Shown here: one piece after another, positions 37,201 through 47,561 of the stretch | How positions within the stretch are numbered: position 1 is the first letter of the stretch | How the letters are laid out: each line of letters starts with the position of its first letter | From: Euborellia annulipes | Taxonomy: Eukaryota > Arthropoda > Insecta > Dermaptera > Anisolabididae | Length of the DNA stretch: 64,000 bases | Direction of reading: 5' to 3' | NCBI GenBank assembly: GCA_023213315.1 | Contig: JAKCPI010026289.1 | Location: 17,140 to 81,139, forward strand | Notes under the pieces: generated by a model | What the model was told of the DNA's origin: nothing | The model's database searches: none | What the model saw: the letters and a program-made list of their open reading frames with translations, nothing else | Position numbers and translations under genes: made by a program

Positions 37201-40200
37201 AAAAATTCGAGTTGTGCAGTGCTAAGGCAACGATATATTATATAAATCAATAATTTATTATTTATTAAATGGAAATAATTTTTCAGGCAGGTGGTAGCTT
37301 ACGAGAGTAGCCAATACGGCACTTATCCTGACTTGGGATATTTATTCTCCGGTTTTTGGACCACCAGAGACAACACCTCAACCAATGCATCCGTAACCGG
37401 TCAAAATATGACGGCAAATGATAATCAAACGATGCAAATGAAAAGAGAGGCAATTAACACGATGCTTGCTCTGAGTAGCGCTACTTTGAAAGCTTACAAG
37501 GTGGGTTTTTAATCGAATTATCATACTTGAATAAACAACTTAATTGATTTTATTATTTTCTTATTCAAGAGAAGATAATGTTTGGCAATTTTTTAACCCT
37601 TTTATTTATTTTTAAGTGACATGATAGGTGCCTGTTTGCAAGGTTACTAGTAGATGAAATTAAAAATAAAAAAATTAACAAACATTAATGTTTTAGATTA
37701 TCCGAAAATTTTTATATCATTCACAATATTTTCGTTTTTTGAAGAACTCTCAAAATAAATTTTAATTGTGACTGATTATGCGAAAAGCAAACAAATAAAA
37801 TTCTCAAATAATATAAGCTATAGCTCTAATTTCTAGCTTTTAAATTGTATATTTAAATAAAACAAATTTCTTTTTTAGGTTGTTCTCGAGAATTTGAAAA
37901 ATAACCAAACGAACCCATTGAATATATCAACCGATGTTGGAATGATTCAAGTGGTCCCAAGTGCCAACGACACTAAAACAGATTCATTAGATAACATTTT
38001 AACAGATCTAACTTTAGAAACTTATAATCAGGTTAATGATAATCTTTTACAAAATATCTCTAATAATAATATGAATAATAAGAATACAACTACGCCAGCA
38101 CCATTATCAGCGAAATCTTCACCTTCCAATAATTTAACACGATTATATAATCCTGCAGTGGATTTTATTCTAGAATCAAATACATTAGATGATAATCCTG
38201 ATTTAAAAAGAGATTCAAGATTAATTCGCTACCGTACCGATCAGCAATTGGTGTTTAAAGATCCGCCACCAACTACGGTAAAACCACCAAGAGGAAAACA
38301 TAATTTTTATACTAATTTATGGACTATGTCGCCTATTGTAGTAAATGAAAAGAGAAATACAACATCAACACGGAAAAGTAGAGGTAGAAAAGTTTCAATA
38401 AAACCAACATTAACAGCTACAAGAACCACAACTACGACTACTACAACTGAACGTAATAGATATACGCCAAAAACACGAAATAATCTACGAAATAGAGATA
38501 ATCAACAAAGAAAATCAAGATTTAATGATGAAAGTTTCAGGAATCAAGGAAATATCATCTATTTTGATAAAGAAAGTGATAATGAGAGAATAATACCAAG
38601 AAATAATCAACAAAGAAATAAAAATTCACGAAATAATTATAATAATAGAAGAAGGAACAATAGTGAAGGAAATATACATGAAAAAACAACAAGAGAAAGA
38701 GTTAATAAAAGAACTAGAATTAATGGCGAAGATAAAAATATAGAAAGAAGAATTGAAACTCTAAGTTTTCATGAAAATAATAACGACAAAATTAATTTGA
38801 ACATACCTTTTATTGTTGCCGAAGACCGGCCAGAAAATAATACTAGAAGAACTCAAAGAAGAATCGTGATCAAAAAACAATATAGTAGTCAAAGAGAAAG
38901 ACAAAGACAGAGAGTTCAAAAGAGATCTCTTGACAAACATCATGAACAATTACTAGAGAGTTTTGGTAAGTCTGAAATTGAGTTAGGAAGAACTATTTCC
39001 AAATATGTAAGAGCATACCGACAACAACCATCACAAGTTATTAATACTCTTGATTCCGATGAATTCTTAAATGAGTTAAATCAATTTCGTTTAACAACCA
39101 CGAGACCATCAGAAGAATCCCCTACGACATTTAGAATTAGAGTAGATGATGCAACAACAAATCCTCCATTTAGAATTGATTTAGGTGGATATATTCAAAC
39201 AGAATCAGATGAAAATCAAGAACAAACAACTTTTCGAAATACAGAGGCAACAACAGACTCAGCTGAAGATGATAGGAGTATATGGAATTTTGATTTTTTT
39301 AGAATTCGTGAAGAATCAACAACTCCAGTAAATGATGAGAGAACGACATTTAGATTTAGAATTCCAGATAGTCGTTTAGAATTCGAAGATGATGATTTTT
39401 CCATGGAAAATATAGGAACGACATTAAGACCTCCCAGAAATCAGGGAGATGACCCAAGTGAACAAAATGAACAAACTACTACTAATAATGAAAATAATGA
39501 AGATTCTACAACTGAAAATGGCTTATTAAAATCATTTGATATATTTGTGGAGAGACTTCGTGAATTAACAACTACAGATTCTTCACCTACTCGACAAGAT
39601 GAAGAAATAACTACAACTACAAATCCACGTAGTGATGAAGAAACAACAATTAATTATATCGAAATGTTACGAGAATTGACTACGCAAATTTTACCTATAA
39701 ATGATAATGATGGGACAACTATATCAAGTGATAGTGTGACTACATTAAAAGATAATGAAGCAACAACTCTAACAATCCCAATGGAAGCAACAACAATATC
39801 TAATAGTGAAGGTACAACCATGGAAATGCCAACAACAATTAGTTCTTCAAATGATGGAACAACATATCAAGCAGCTTTTAGAAATTTCAATGAAGATACA
39901 ACAATACAAGCAGGAGATACAACTACACAAGCAGGAGATACAACTACACAAGCAGGAGATACAACTACACAAGCAGGAGATACAACTACACAAGCAGTAG
40001 ATACAACTACTCAAGCAAATACTGAGGCAATAACAATGGGTCTTTCAGCTACTACCACTGAATTAGCAGACACCACAACCATGCAAACTCAAACAGATGC
40101 TGCTACAGGTAGAGCCTTAGATACTACACTTCCTCCAACCACAACAATGAGTAGTGAAGAAATATTACGCAATATGAATGTTTCTTGCAATGCAAATTTT

Positions 40201-40851
40201 ACTCGTGGACCAATATCTGATTCTTATTATGATGAGATAACTATTCGTCCTATTGTATTACGACCAAGAAGTCGAGGATTATTAAAATTAAACTCGACCA
40301 ATCCTTCAGGGCCTGTTTTAATTTATCCAAATTTTCTTTCCGAACCAGAAGATGTACAGATTCTTATTGAAGGTTTATTGAAAGGGGCGCGCCTTTCGCA
40401 AACTCAAATTTTATTAGATCTTGGATATCAACTAAAAATAACTAAAGTTCCTGGCTGTGAATCTTTGGATTTTGGATCTTTCCCCTATTGGCATTGTGTT
40501 GTACGAATGACCTCTGCAGGAACAGGAGACGCTTATGGTACATGTAAAATGGGACCAAATTACGACCGAAATGCAGTGGTGGATCAAAGATTCCGTGTGC
40601 ATGGATCTATGGCTGGACTGCGAGTTATTGACGCATCAGTTATTCCAGAATCGGTTTCAAGTTTAGGTATTGAAGCAACTGTAATTATGCTTGCAGAACG
40701 AGGGGCTGATTTTATTAAAGAGGATTATGGGGTTTTAAATCAAAATGCTACCAAGCCTTTAAACCAAACAATGACACCTCCGCAAAATACAACAATGACT
40801 CCGAGCAAGAATCAAACTATGGCTCAAAATGTAAATCAAACCAAAACTTGA
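31224..40851 (+). CDS. GMC-family oxidoreductase (glucose-dehydrogenase-like), probable pseudoenzyme with giant Thr-rich insert; 8 coding exons
   Basis: Coding exons: 31224-31496, 32246-32483, 32702-32878, 33013-33158, 33467-33647, 36426-36636, 37287-37500, 37879-40851. All introns are GT...AG and the phases add up to 4413 nt, 1470 residues, against roughly 600-650 for insect GMC enzymes. A hydrophobic segment (28-44) followed by a Pro run (52-56) suggests a signal anchor. The Rossmann motif GGGTAG is at 72-77 and LLLEAG at 93-98. Signature 1 (142-167) is degenerate: the usual Asn is Gly152. Signature 2, GALHSPQILMLSGIG, is intact at 327-341 and spans the exon 5/6 junction. The C-terminal domain restarts near 1270 (LRPRSRG) and runs to about 1430. 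Asp1364 stands where HPVGTCKMG has the catalytic His; the second active-site residue aligns near Glu1412. FAD binding is plausible; redox catalysis is doubtful. The start has a good AAAATG context. The family is certain; substrate and role are unknown. Confidence 0.93.
34026..34427. mobile_element. hAT-like MITE with perfect 8-bp target duplication, GMC intron 5
   Basis: Starts TAGGAACCGACCGAA and ends TTCGGTCGGACCCTA. ATTATTTG flanks it at 34018-34025 and 34428-34435. The interior is built of GGTTTCGGTTTCGGCC-like hexamer repeats, purine-rich in the middle. Confidence 0.9.
34613..34890 (+). mobile_element. SINE family A, full length, inside GMC intron 5
   Basis: A complete copy runs from the head GGCGTGGTGTAGAGGTTAGC to an A-rich tail. 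The target-site duplication AAATAAATTTTG is at 34601-34612 and 34891-34903. The partner duplication near 35800 carries the same site without the insertion, so the borders are confirmed from within the window. Confidence 0.92.
34953..35515. mobile_element. Tc1/mariner-like MITE split by HINE-like element, GMC intron 5 copy 1
   Basis: Left part 34953-35043 starts CAGTGAGAAACAATATC. After the insertion the MITE resumes at 35437 (AATAGAAACTTTCATGG) and stops at AAAAACAAT near 35515, where a hAT-like element begins. The right inverted repeat is missing. Confidence 0.85.
35044..35436 (+). mobile_element. HINE-like element with core deletion, inserted in a Tc1-like MITE in GMC intron 5
   Basis: It has the 5' end ACTTTCTCTTACC, a long (GTCT)n/(GTGT) tract at 35187-35231, then jumps straight to ATAGGAGAAATGGTTGCC and the 3' hairpin. 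About 270 bp of core is lost. The uninterrupted partner MITE near 35935 reads ATATATTTTTTAATAG, which places the insertion between two T residues with no target duplication, as known for Helentrons. Confidence 0.85.
35516..35645. mobile_element. hAT-like MITE of the same TTTCGG family, 3'-truncated
   Basis: TAGGGACCGACCGAATATTC through GGCCAAAAAGTGGCCG to CCGAAACTTAAGTC follows the element at 34026 closely, then ends. It begins inside the broken Tc1-like MITE. Confidence 0.8.
35855..36074. mobile_element. Tc1/mariner-like MITE, complete, GMC intron 5 copy 2
   Basis: CAGTGAGAAACAATATCAAG to TTAATATTGTCCCTCACTG, TA on both sides. It is the uninterrupted partner of the MITE split by a HINE-like element at 35044. 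Confidence 0.88.
37879..40230 (+). other. Low-complexity insert within the GMC protein (about residues 485-1260)
   Basis: The insert occupies most of the 2.97-kb last exon and separates the FAD-binding half from the C-terminal GMC domain. It has three parts. The first, to about residue 640, is rich in Asn and Ser/Thr. The second, about 645-830, is strongly basic with many Arg, Asn and Gln residues, an eight-Thr run near 663, and a dibasic KR at 828-829 that could be a convertase site. The third, about 840-1250, is acidic and Thr-rich with many TTT triplets. It stays open without stops for more than 2.3 kb in AT-rich DNA, which argues for selection on translation. Mucin-type O-glycosylation is an inference from the Thr/Ser content. 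Confidence 0.85.
39907..40011 (+). repeat. In-frame 21-bp tandem repeat encoding QAGDTTT x5
   Basis: Five head-to-tail 21-bp units start at 39907, 39928, 39949, 39970 and 39991. They encode residues 1157-1191 of the GMC protein. The first four are near identical; the fifth changes Gly to Val (QAVDTTT). The near identity at DNA level indicates recent expansion by slippage or unequal exchange, so length variation between individuals is likely. The unit length keeps the frame. Confidence 0.95.
40735..40848 (+). other. C-terminal N-glycosylation sequon tail of the GMC protein
   Basis: The last 36 or so residues (about 1435-1470) follow the end of the GMC fold and carry five Asn-X-Thr sequons at roughly seven-residue spacing (NAT, NQT, NTT, NQT, NQT). 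A matching cluster (NTS, NAS, NMT, NQT) lies at residues 438-457 in exon 7, just before the insert. Heavy N-glycosylation fits a secretory-pathway protein; use of the sites is inferred. Confidence 0.8.
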
Positions 40852-40857
40852 GAACAT

Positions 40858-41173
40858 AATAAAAAAAACCATATGTGTATGGAAAATCTTCTTTGATTAT
40901 TATTAAAAAAATTATAATAAAAAAAAAAAAAACTATGCTCTCCGAAGTCATTTGATATAATTTATTCAAATTTGATTTGAATTCATTTATTAAGGAGAGA
41001 GAATTTTACTGAATTGTAATATATTTTATAAATATTGTCGTAAAAAAGATATTTTGATCATCATGAAATTTATAAAATATTTTTTACAATATCATTAATT
41101 TATTAATTAAAATCAATGATAAAAAAGTAGAAAATATTTTTCAAAAGTCATAATTAACCTTTTAAAGAATAAA
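40858..41173 (+). promoter_or_regulatory. Candidate polyadenylation signals of the GMC gene
   Basis: AATAAA hexamers occur at 40858-40863, 40916-40921 and 41168-41173 after the stop at 40849-40851. The first is probably too close to the stop to serve. The choice cannot be made without transcript data in such AT-rich DNA. Confidence 0.35.
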
Positions 41174-42515
41174 ATTTAGTCACTCTAAAAAATATTTGTA
41201 CTTATGTTAAGCTTAGGTATTTGTTATTATTTAAATAATTTTCGCCTTAAACTGACTGAATAAGAACTCGGGATAAGAGATGTGAAAATGTGTATAGAAT
41301 AAGATTGTTAGTGGCAAAAAATAAATTTAGGTCCTTGCTAATGAAGCTTATAAACAATAATTTGTACAAAAAAGAAAAAAATTATGCAAAGTTGAGTGGT
41401 TGTTTTGATGAATGAGGAGAGAAAATGAGATGTAATGCAGTGAGCGAAAAAATTCGTCTTTCATTGGTATATTTTTTTGTAAATATTTATTTATGGGCAA
41501 TTTGGAGCTTTTAAGCTTTGCTTTTAGTTAGATTAAAATTTTTTTATTTAAATAAAAAAATCGCCTTTTAAATTATTAAAAAAATAATCCTACTACTTTT
41601 TTTTTAGTGGAATGTACTGTATATATGTATACATAGAGATATTTCAATATAAATATTTCATAACTATACCAGATATAGCTATTATATATAAATATTTTTT
41701 AACAAAACAATCTAATCGTTAATATTTATTTAAAATATTTATTGTAAATATTTTTAAATGTTTTAATTTATATTTAAAGTGGAAAATACAAAAAATAAAT
41801 ACGTATATTGGCATTAAATAATTCTGTAAATATGATGCTAAAAAGATTTTGGAAATATTTTAATTATATAAAATCCACCCGTCTAAATAAATTTTTAATT
41901 CCAATTGATTATTTCTATTCAAAAAATATATTTCTAATGTTAATCTATAATAATTTGAAGCTTACCCAATTTCTATTGATCTGTATTATATTTAATTAAA
42001 ATAAAAATAACCTATACCCCCCTACTCCTTTATTTAATAAATGCTAGTTGGAAACTAAAAGGTTCAAAAAGTGGGTGAGCCCCTTCCCTCAAAATAGATG
42101 CATTTAATTCAAATAAGTTGGAGGCGATTAGTCGAGGTGATAAAACAGTTAAGTTGAAGACAACTCGAGTTCAAAGCCAACTCATGGCAAAAAAAAAAAT
42201 TATCAAACTATAAAAAGCCTCCTCTTGAGGAAAGAAACAGGCACAGTCAGTATTATTCACATGAAAATTACTTCTACGAGTAAGCACAAAGTTCTGACAC
42301 TAATTACTGAATATAGAGAGAGATATAAAATAAGTACCTACTAATTTAAATTAATTGAATAAATATGAGAGGATTAAAAGTTATTATCGAATTTAAAATT
42401 GCTGGCATATTGTAAAAAAAAATTGAATTGCAAAAACGAAAATAATTGTATCTTCTGTATGTTCTAAAATTTATTAATTAATTAATGAAAATTTTAATCT
42501 AATATAATTTATGTA
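41174..42515. other. AT-rich DNA downstream of the GMC gene
   Basis: Very AT-rich with short chance frames. Only the possible tRNA-derived repeat at 42119 stands out. Confidence 0.5.
42119..42240 (+). repeat. Possible tRNA-derived repeat
   Basis: GGCGATTAGTCGAGGTG and AACTCGAGTTCAAAGCC resemble A- and B-boxes, followed by an A run at 42190. It has some likeness to 28095. Confidence 0.35.
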
Positions 42516-42741
42516 CAGTGAGGGACAATATTAAGTCCCACCCAAGCGTTTTCTACTGGTGATTATTTCATTGTTTTTAAAAAATATATACCACGGGTAG
42601 GCCTATATATTTTTTAATGGAAACTTTCATGGTTCAAACCTAGAAAATTTCCAATAAAGATTTTCATTTTCTTTTATAAAAAACAACGAAATAATCCCAA
42701 GTAGAAAACGCATGGGTGGGACTTAATATTGACTCTCACTG
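42516..42741. mobile_element. Tc1/mariner-like MITE, complete
   Basis: CAGTGAGGGACAATATTAAG at the left faces CTTAATATTGACTCTCACTG at the right, with TA target duplications. The inner part contains GAAACTTTCATGGTTCAAAC, common to the family. Confidence 0.88.
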
Positions 42742-43311
42742 TACAAAGCTCAGTGGTGATCTATGACAAGCATGGTCTAGAATGAAAATTTTGCTGATGA
42801 GCAGAACGACAAAAAAAGATAAAAAATAAAATTCATTCAAAAAATCGTCAACTTCTCCCTCAATAGGTGATAGGTTGTATAACAATCAGAAATCACGACC
42901 AATTTAATAATTGTGTAAATGTTTTCATCTTCACTATATCTATAATACGATATTTAATATTTTTGTTGTTGGAATAAAAAAAAATAGGAGAAAGTTTTTA
43001 TCAGAGCTTTTAAAATAGAGAGATAATATGAAAGAGATAACCTATTGATTATATCATTCAGAGGAATTAAAAAAAAAAATCCCCCGAAAAAAATCTCTGA
43101 CCCAATTGAGTATAAATTTTACTTGCTAAAAGGCCTTTTAAATATTTATTAATAAGGATCGATTTATGTCACCTTAACAGATGAGTCAAAAGTCAAATTC
43201 CTATGTTTGAAAATTACATAAAAACAGGGCAAGGGTTCACTCTCTGAACTTTCAGTCAATTCTGTTGCAATTTCTAACCTATATTTTTTTATTGTTTAAG
43301 AAATTTCAAAT

Positions 43312-43476
43312 AACCCGTAGTGGTTAGAGGCCATAAGTACCAAGGGTTGTGGGTTCGCATCCCGTCTCATGCGATAATATATTTCAATTGGATTGGCTAC
43401 CAATTCAGTTGAAATAAATAGAGACGGGGTCTAAATGGCCTTCGATGCCGAAAAAGACCTTAATAAAAAAAAAAAA
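43312..43476 (+). mobile_element. SINE family B
   Basis: A shortened head (CGTAGTGGTTAGAGGCC, GTGGGTTCGCATCCC) precedes TCTCATGCGATAA, the ATTTCAATTGGATTGGC palindrome, GAGACGGGGTCTAAATGGCC, TTCGATGCCGAAAAAGACC and poly-A. Confidence 0.82.
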
Positions 43477-43530
43477 TTCAAATAAAAGTTGTTCATTGAG
43501 ATCCAAAGGGTTTTCTTGATTTAGCAAGAC

Positions 43531-43968
43531 TCAATAATTTTTCCCGATAAAGTCAAAATAATCAAGTAAGCAAATTATACTGGGGAGTCTAAATAGCCTC
43601 AAAAGGCCTTTAAAAAAATATTATATAAACTTATTGGTAAGTACAGTGAGCGCCAAAGTTAAGTCCCACCCATGCGTATTCTGCAAGTGATTATTTCATT
43701 GTGTTTTTTAAAATAAAATGAAAATCTTTATTGGAAATTTTCTAGGTTTGAACCATGAAAGTTTCCATTAAAAAATATATAACTTGGGCTAATATTTTTT
43801 TAAAATAATGAATTAATTACAAACGCATGGTTGGGACTTAATATTGTCACTTTCAGTACAGACCAGCCTATATAATAATTTTTCCCGATAAAGTCAAAAT
43901 AATCAAATAAGCCAATTATACTGGGGAGTCTAAATAGCCTCAAAAGACCTTCAAAAAAATATTATATA
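43531..43968. repeat. Direct repeat pair flanking a Tc1-like MITE
   Basis: AATAATTTTTCCCGATAAAG through ACTGGGGAGTCTAAATAGCC to AAAAAAATATTATATAAA occurs at 43531-43628 and 43873-43968, nearly identical. The MITE at 43644 sits between them. Confidence 0.88.
43644..43856. mobile_element. Tc1/mariner-like MITE, complete but diverged
   Basis: CAGTGAGCGCCAAAGTTAAG faces CTTAATATTGTCACTTTCAG with TA at both sides. The interior is inverted relative to the copy at 42516 (GTTTGAACCATGAAAGTTTC). It lies between two direct copies of a 95-bp flank. Confidence 0.82.
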
Positions 43969-44964
43969 AATAGACGAAGAACATATCGAAATTCAAGAAA
44001 ATGCCTTTTTAAAAAATTTAAAACATGCTTAACAAATTATGTACAGTATGCAGATTGAAGGTTGATACAAAGAAATATTAATTTGTTTTTTCGTGTGATG
44101 TGTTTTGTACATCTTTAATATTTAGAAGAAAGCCCTCCCGATGGAATAGCTCACCAATGATTATATTATAGAAGAATTTTGAAGCAATTAATAGAAAAAT
44201 TTATTAGTAACCAAGTTATTTGGATTGCCTATCTCCCAGGCTGGGAGGCACTCCCCAACACAAGTTTCCTTCCGCAAAAAAATTTTAAAATTTTTTTAAG
44301 ACTTTAGAGAAAAAAGCGAGGAAGAAAATTTCTTTGTCTTAATTGAGAAGAAGAAGAAGAAGAAAGTCCGTCAATTTTGCATATGCATTTGCATCATCTG
44401 TGATTTCATCATTAGCATGTTTTGATATAGCCTGTTATTTAATAAACATGGATAGATTTCTCAATGTCAATCAAATGCTTTTTTAACTATCTTTTTATTT
44501 TTATTTTTTATTGAATCTACTATGAATAATTTTTATTATCAATTTTAAATTACAAAAAGATATATAAATTTAGGCCTAAGATCAAAAGAAATTAAATATG
44601 AGAGAGGAATGAGAAGAAAGTGACTCCAACAAGTAAGATAAAATAGGAGTGCAACAACGAATACCCTAATTGGCTAACAGTGATTTATTAACTGAATAAG
44701 ATTTTATTTTGAGATAGATATATTGTAAAAAATTTGTTTAAAAGATTTTTAATAAATTACAGGTGCCACGTTAAATATTAAAAATCGTAAGAGGTAAGAC
44801 AATTTTAGTATTATTTTTATACTGGCCCTAGGGGAACTATTAGATATTAATAATTTTATTTCCTTGATAGTGCCTCGACTCTGCAAAATAAAGTCCCGAA
44901 CCCCTTCAGTATTTATTTCTCAAAGAAAAAAAAAATGCAATGAAGGGGTATTCTATTTTTCAAA

Positions 44965-45646
44965 AATCTGGTGTGACTGGCGCACAGCACACAACTTTCT
45001 CTTACCTTCGGTAATCGAAAGTTGTGTACTGTGCTTGTCACACCAGATTTTTTGTGTCGACATGTATTTAGTTTCCGACAGTAGGGTACAATTGAATTCA
45101 AGATGTAAAATTTATAAGTATGGGAAAATATTTATATTTTGTTACCATAGCAACCATTTCTCCTATCTTTTCTATGGAGTACAAGAGTAAAGTGGTCTTC
45201 AGAAGATTTCAATCACAAAATGAGAATATACATTTTATAGAGCATCTAAAAAATAATTGATTTTTGAATTTAAAAAAAAATCGTTGGAGCAAATTTTGAG
45301 AAAATCGAAAAAAACTGAAAAAGTGCATCAGTAAAGTACTAGTACTTTTTGGTCGATTTTGTTCAAAAGCTTCGTGTCACGTCCCATGGGGGTGTCTAAC
45401 TTAAATATAAAATTTCAACCTCCTAGCTCTTTTCGTTCTTGAGATATTTTGTTCACAGAACACACACACACAGACAGACACACAGAAGAACACAGACAGA
45501 CAGACCATGTCGCGAAAACCACTTTTTTGGATTCAGGGGACCTCAAAACGTGAAGATCCATCAAAATCTCGACATCGAATTTTTGACATGAATCCAATAC
45601 TTTCTCTCTATATATATATTACATATATACATAGGTAAGAGAAAGT
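44965..45646 (-). mobile_element. HINE-like element, minus strand, full length
   Basis: Best preserved copy. The 3' hairpin is at 44963-45052, a long near-perfect stem (AAAATCTGGTGTGAC outer, GCACAGCACACAACTTTC inner). The core runs through TCGACATGTATTTAG, GTTACCATAGCAACC and GTACTAGTACTTTTTGG to CACACACAGACAGACACACA and GACAGACAGACCATGTCG, and ends GGTAAGAGAAAGT. Frames inside are repeat products. Confidence 0.8.
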
Positions 45647-45842
45647 AAAAGGTTTTTAAAAAAGATTAACTATTTGTGTGAAAAATTCCAATGTATTGAG
45701 AGTTCCAAAATAAAAATAAAATTGATTTCACTGTAGATGGAAAACGACTAGACTAGTTAAAAAGAAATAGAACTATTTTTTTAATAAACACAAGTGACAT
45801 AAACGAGCCCTGCATCTCTCTATGACCTGAACACTAGTGTCA

Positions 45843-46020
45843 ATGTCTAGAGCAGTGCTTCAAAAAGTAGTAGACCCCCTAGGGGGCAATGGATTACAAT
45901 GGATTACCCGTAGGGGGACCGCAGAGTAACAAATGTAACAAATTAAGCGCGGCGAAAGTTCGGAATTGGCGACGCCGAGCAATCAATGTGTGGAACGCCC
46001 CCCGGTAGCCATAGGTACTT
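45843..46020. mobile_element. Decayed hAT-like element
   Basis: GCAGTGCTTCAAAAAGTAG with GACCCCCTAGGGGGC resembles the CAGTGGTTCTCAAA class of hAT ends. A GC-rich block (GCGCGGCGAAAGTTCG, GACGCCGAGC) follows. The right end is not recognisable. Confidence 0.35.
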
Positions 46021-46047
46021 GTATTTAAAAATTATACGAATAAAGAA

Positions 46048-46097
46048 ATAACCCTTAAATGGCCTCTGTAGCCGAAAAGGGTTAAAAAAAAAAAAAT
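46048..46097 (+). mobile_element. SINE family B, 3'-end fragment
   Basis: Only CCTTAAATGGCCTCTGTAGC, CGAAAAGGG and an A run are present. Confidence 0.5.
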
Positions 46098-46689
46098 TAT
46101 TAAGAAAATTATCTCGAGTTGTTAAATTTTAAAAACAAGTCTTAAAATCATTATAATTAGGGAAAAAATATATTTTAATGAGCACAAATATGAGATTTTT
46201 TTGGACTCACCAAATGTTCTGGAGAAGAAATAGAAGAAGGAAATTAAATGTTGTTCATTACCTGAAAAAACAAGAAAACAATGAAATTAATATTTTGTAG
46301 AGATGAAAATATTAATATAATAGGCTCGATTTTTTCTAAGGACCAAAATAAATAATTTACAAATTTTATATTATAATCAAAATAATATTTTATATAAACC
46401 TATAATTTGTTTGGAATGCTAATTTGCTTTATTTTAACATTGTGGATGGAAATTTGTGACGATTTGCAAAATATCTGTTGATTATTCTGAAGATGATTCC
46501 ATCTCAATGGGATCGAAATATGTATTTACTAAACAGATAATACGCAGAAAAATTATTTATTTTTGCCCGATGGTCCTTTAAAAACGGCCATCTACAATCA
46601 ATTCAATAATATAACAAGTTAAGGATGTTACAGAATTAGAATTTCAAGGAGAAAATGCAGACAATAATAAAAGAATATATTTTTCAACA

Positions 46690-47105
46690 CTATATTAACC
46701 GAGATAAAGCCGATCAAAGTTAGACACATTTTCTCGAAATGTAAAAAATAGCCGAAAATCGAATAGGACGACAGGACTTCAATATCCATTTTTTACCTGG
46801 AGGGTATTCCGAAGTTAATGAAATTTTTACAGGTTATTTCGGGGTGCTCTAGGACTCTATTTTATCCTAAGTGTTCGACTTTGAGGCCCCTGCCCAAAAT
46901 TGGAGGGGGGTTGGGGCCAAAAACCTCAAAACTTTTTCAGTTTTTTGCTTACATTTCGTAAACTAAGCCTATGTTGTTCACCATAGTCCTATGCAAAGTT
47001 GTAGAGCATTAAATTTGTTAGAAATTGGTAAATAAAACGAATTTATTAACGAGATATTAGATTGGGAGAAAGACGATGGGTCGAAAAAGACGAAGGGTGA
47101 GGTAA
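46690..47105. other. Higher-complexity non-coding stretch, possible repeat
   Basis: The segment is less AT-rich than its flanks and has motifs such as GACTTTGAGGCCCCTGCCC and GCAAAGTTGTAGAGCATTAA seen in dispersed repeats of many arthropods. No open frame and no inverted ends were found, and no second copy is in the window. Confidence 0.3.
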
Positions 47106-47561
47106 CAAAAGATATTATTTTATTTTTTTAAATCTGTACTAAAAATTCATTTTAAATTTATATCCTGAATATGTTCTTAATCGAACAAACCTATCTCCAT
47201 GTAAAACAATTTAACAAAAAAAAAAAAAAAAAAATATGACACTTTCTAAAAAATTGTCACAACCAGCCCCAGTCCCCCAGTATTTTCTTTATTCACTGGA
47301 TCAGTATGGTGCGTTTTATTTATTTCAATATGAATAAAATAAAAATTGAAGAAAATAAAAAAAAAAGTAAGTAGGTTAAGAGTTGATGCATAAGCTTGCC
47401 AGATAAATAAGGATTCAATCAACGTAGGTATAATAAAATAGAAAACTTCTCTCTATTCATAGAATATTAATATTAATCTTTTAAAAAAATAGTAATTTTA
47501 TTAACTCAACTTAAGTATAGGGAAAGTTGACATTTTTTTTAAAGATTTAATTATATTAGAA

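Noticed and set aside
44864..45190. 108-codon frame
   Set aside because: It lies almost entirely in the HINE-like element; similar frames recur in the other copies.
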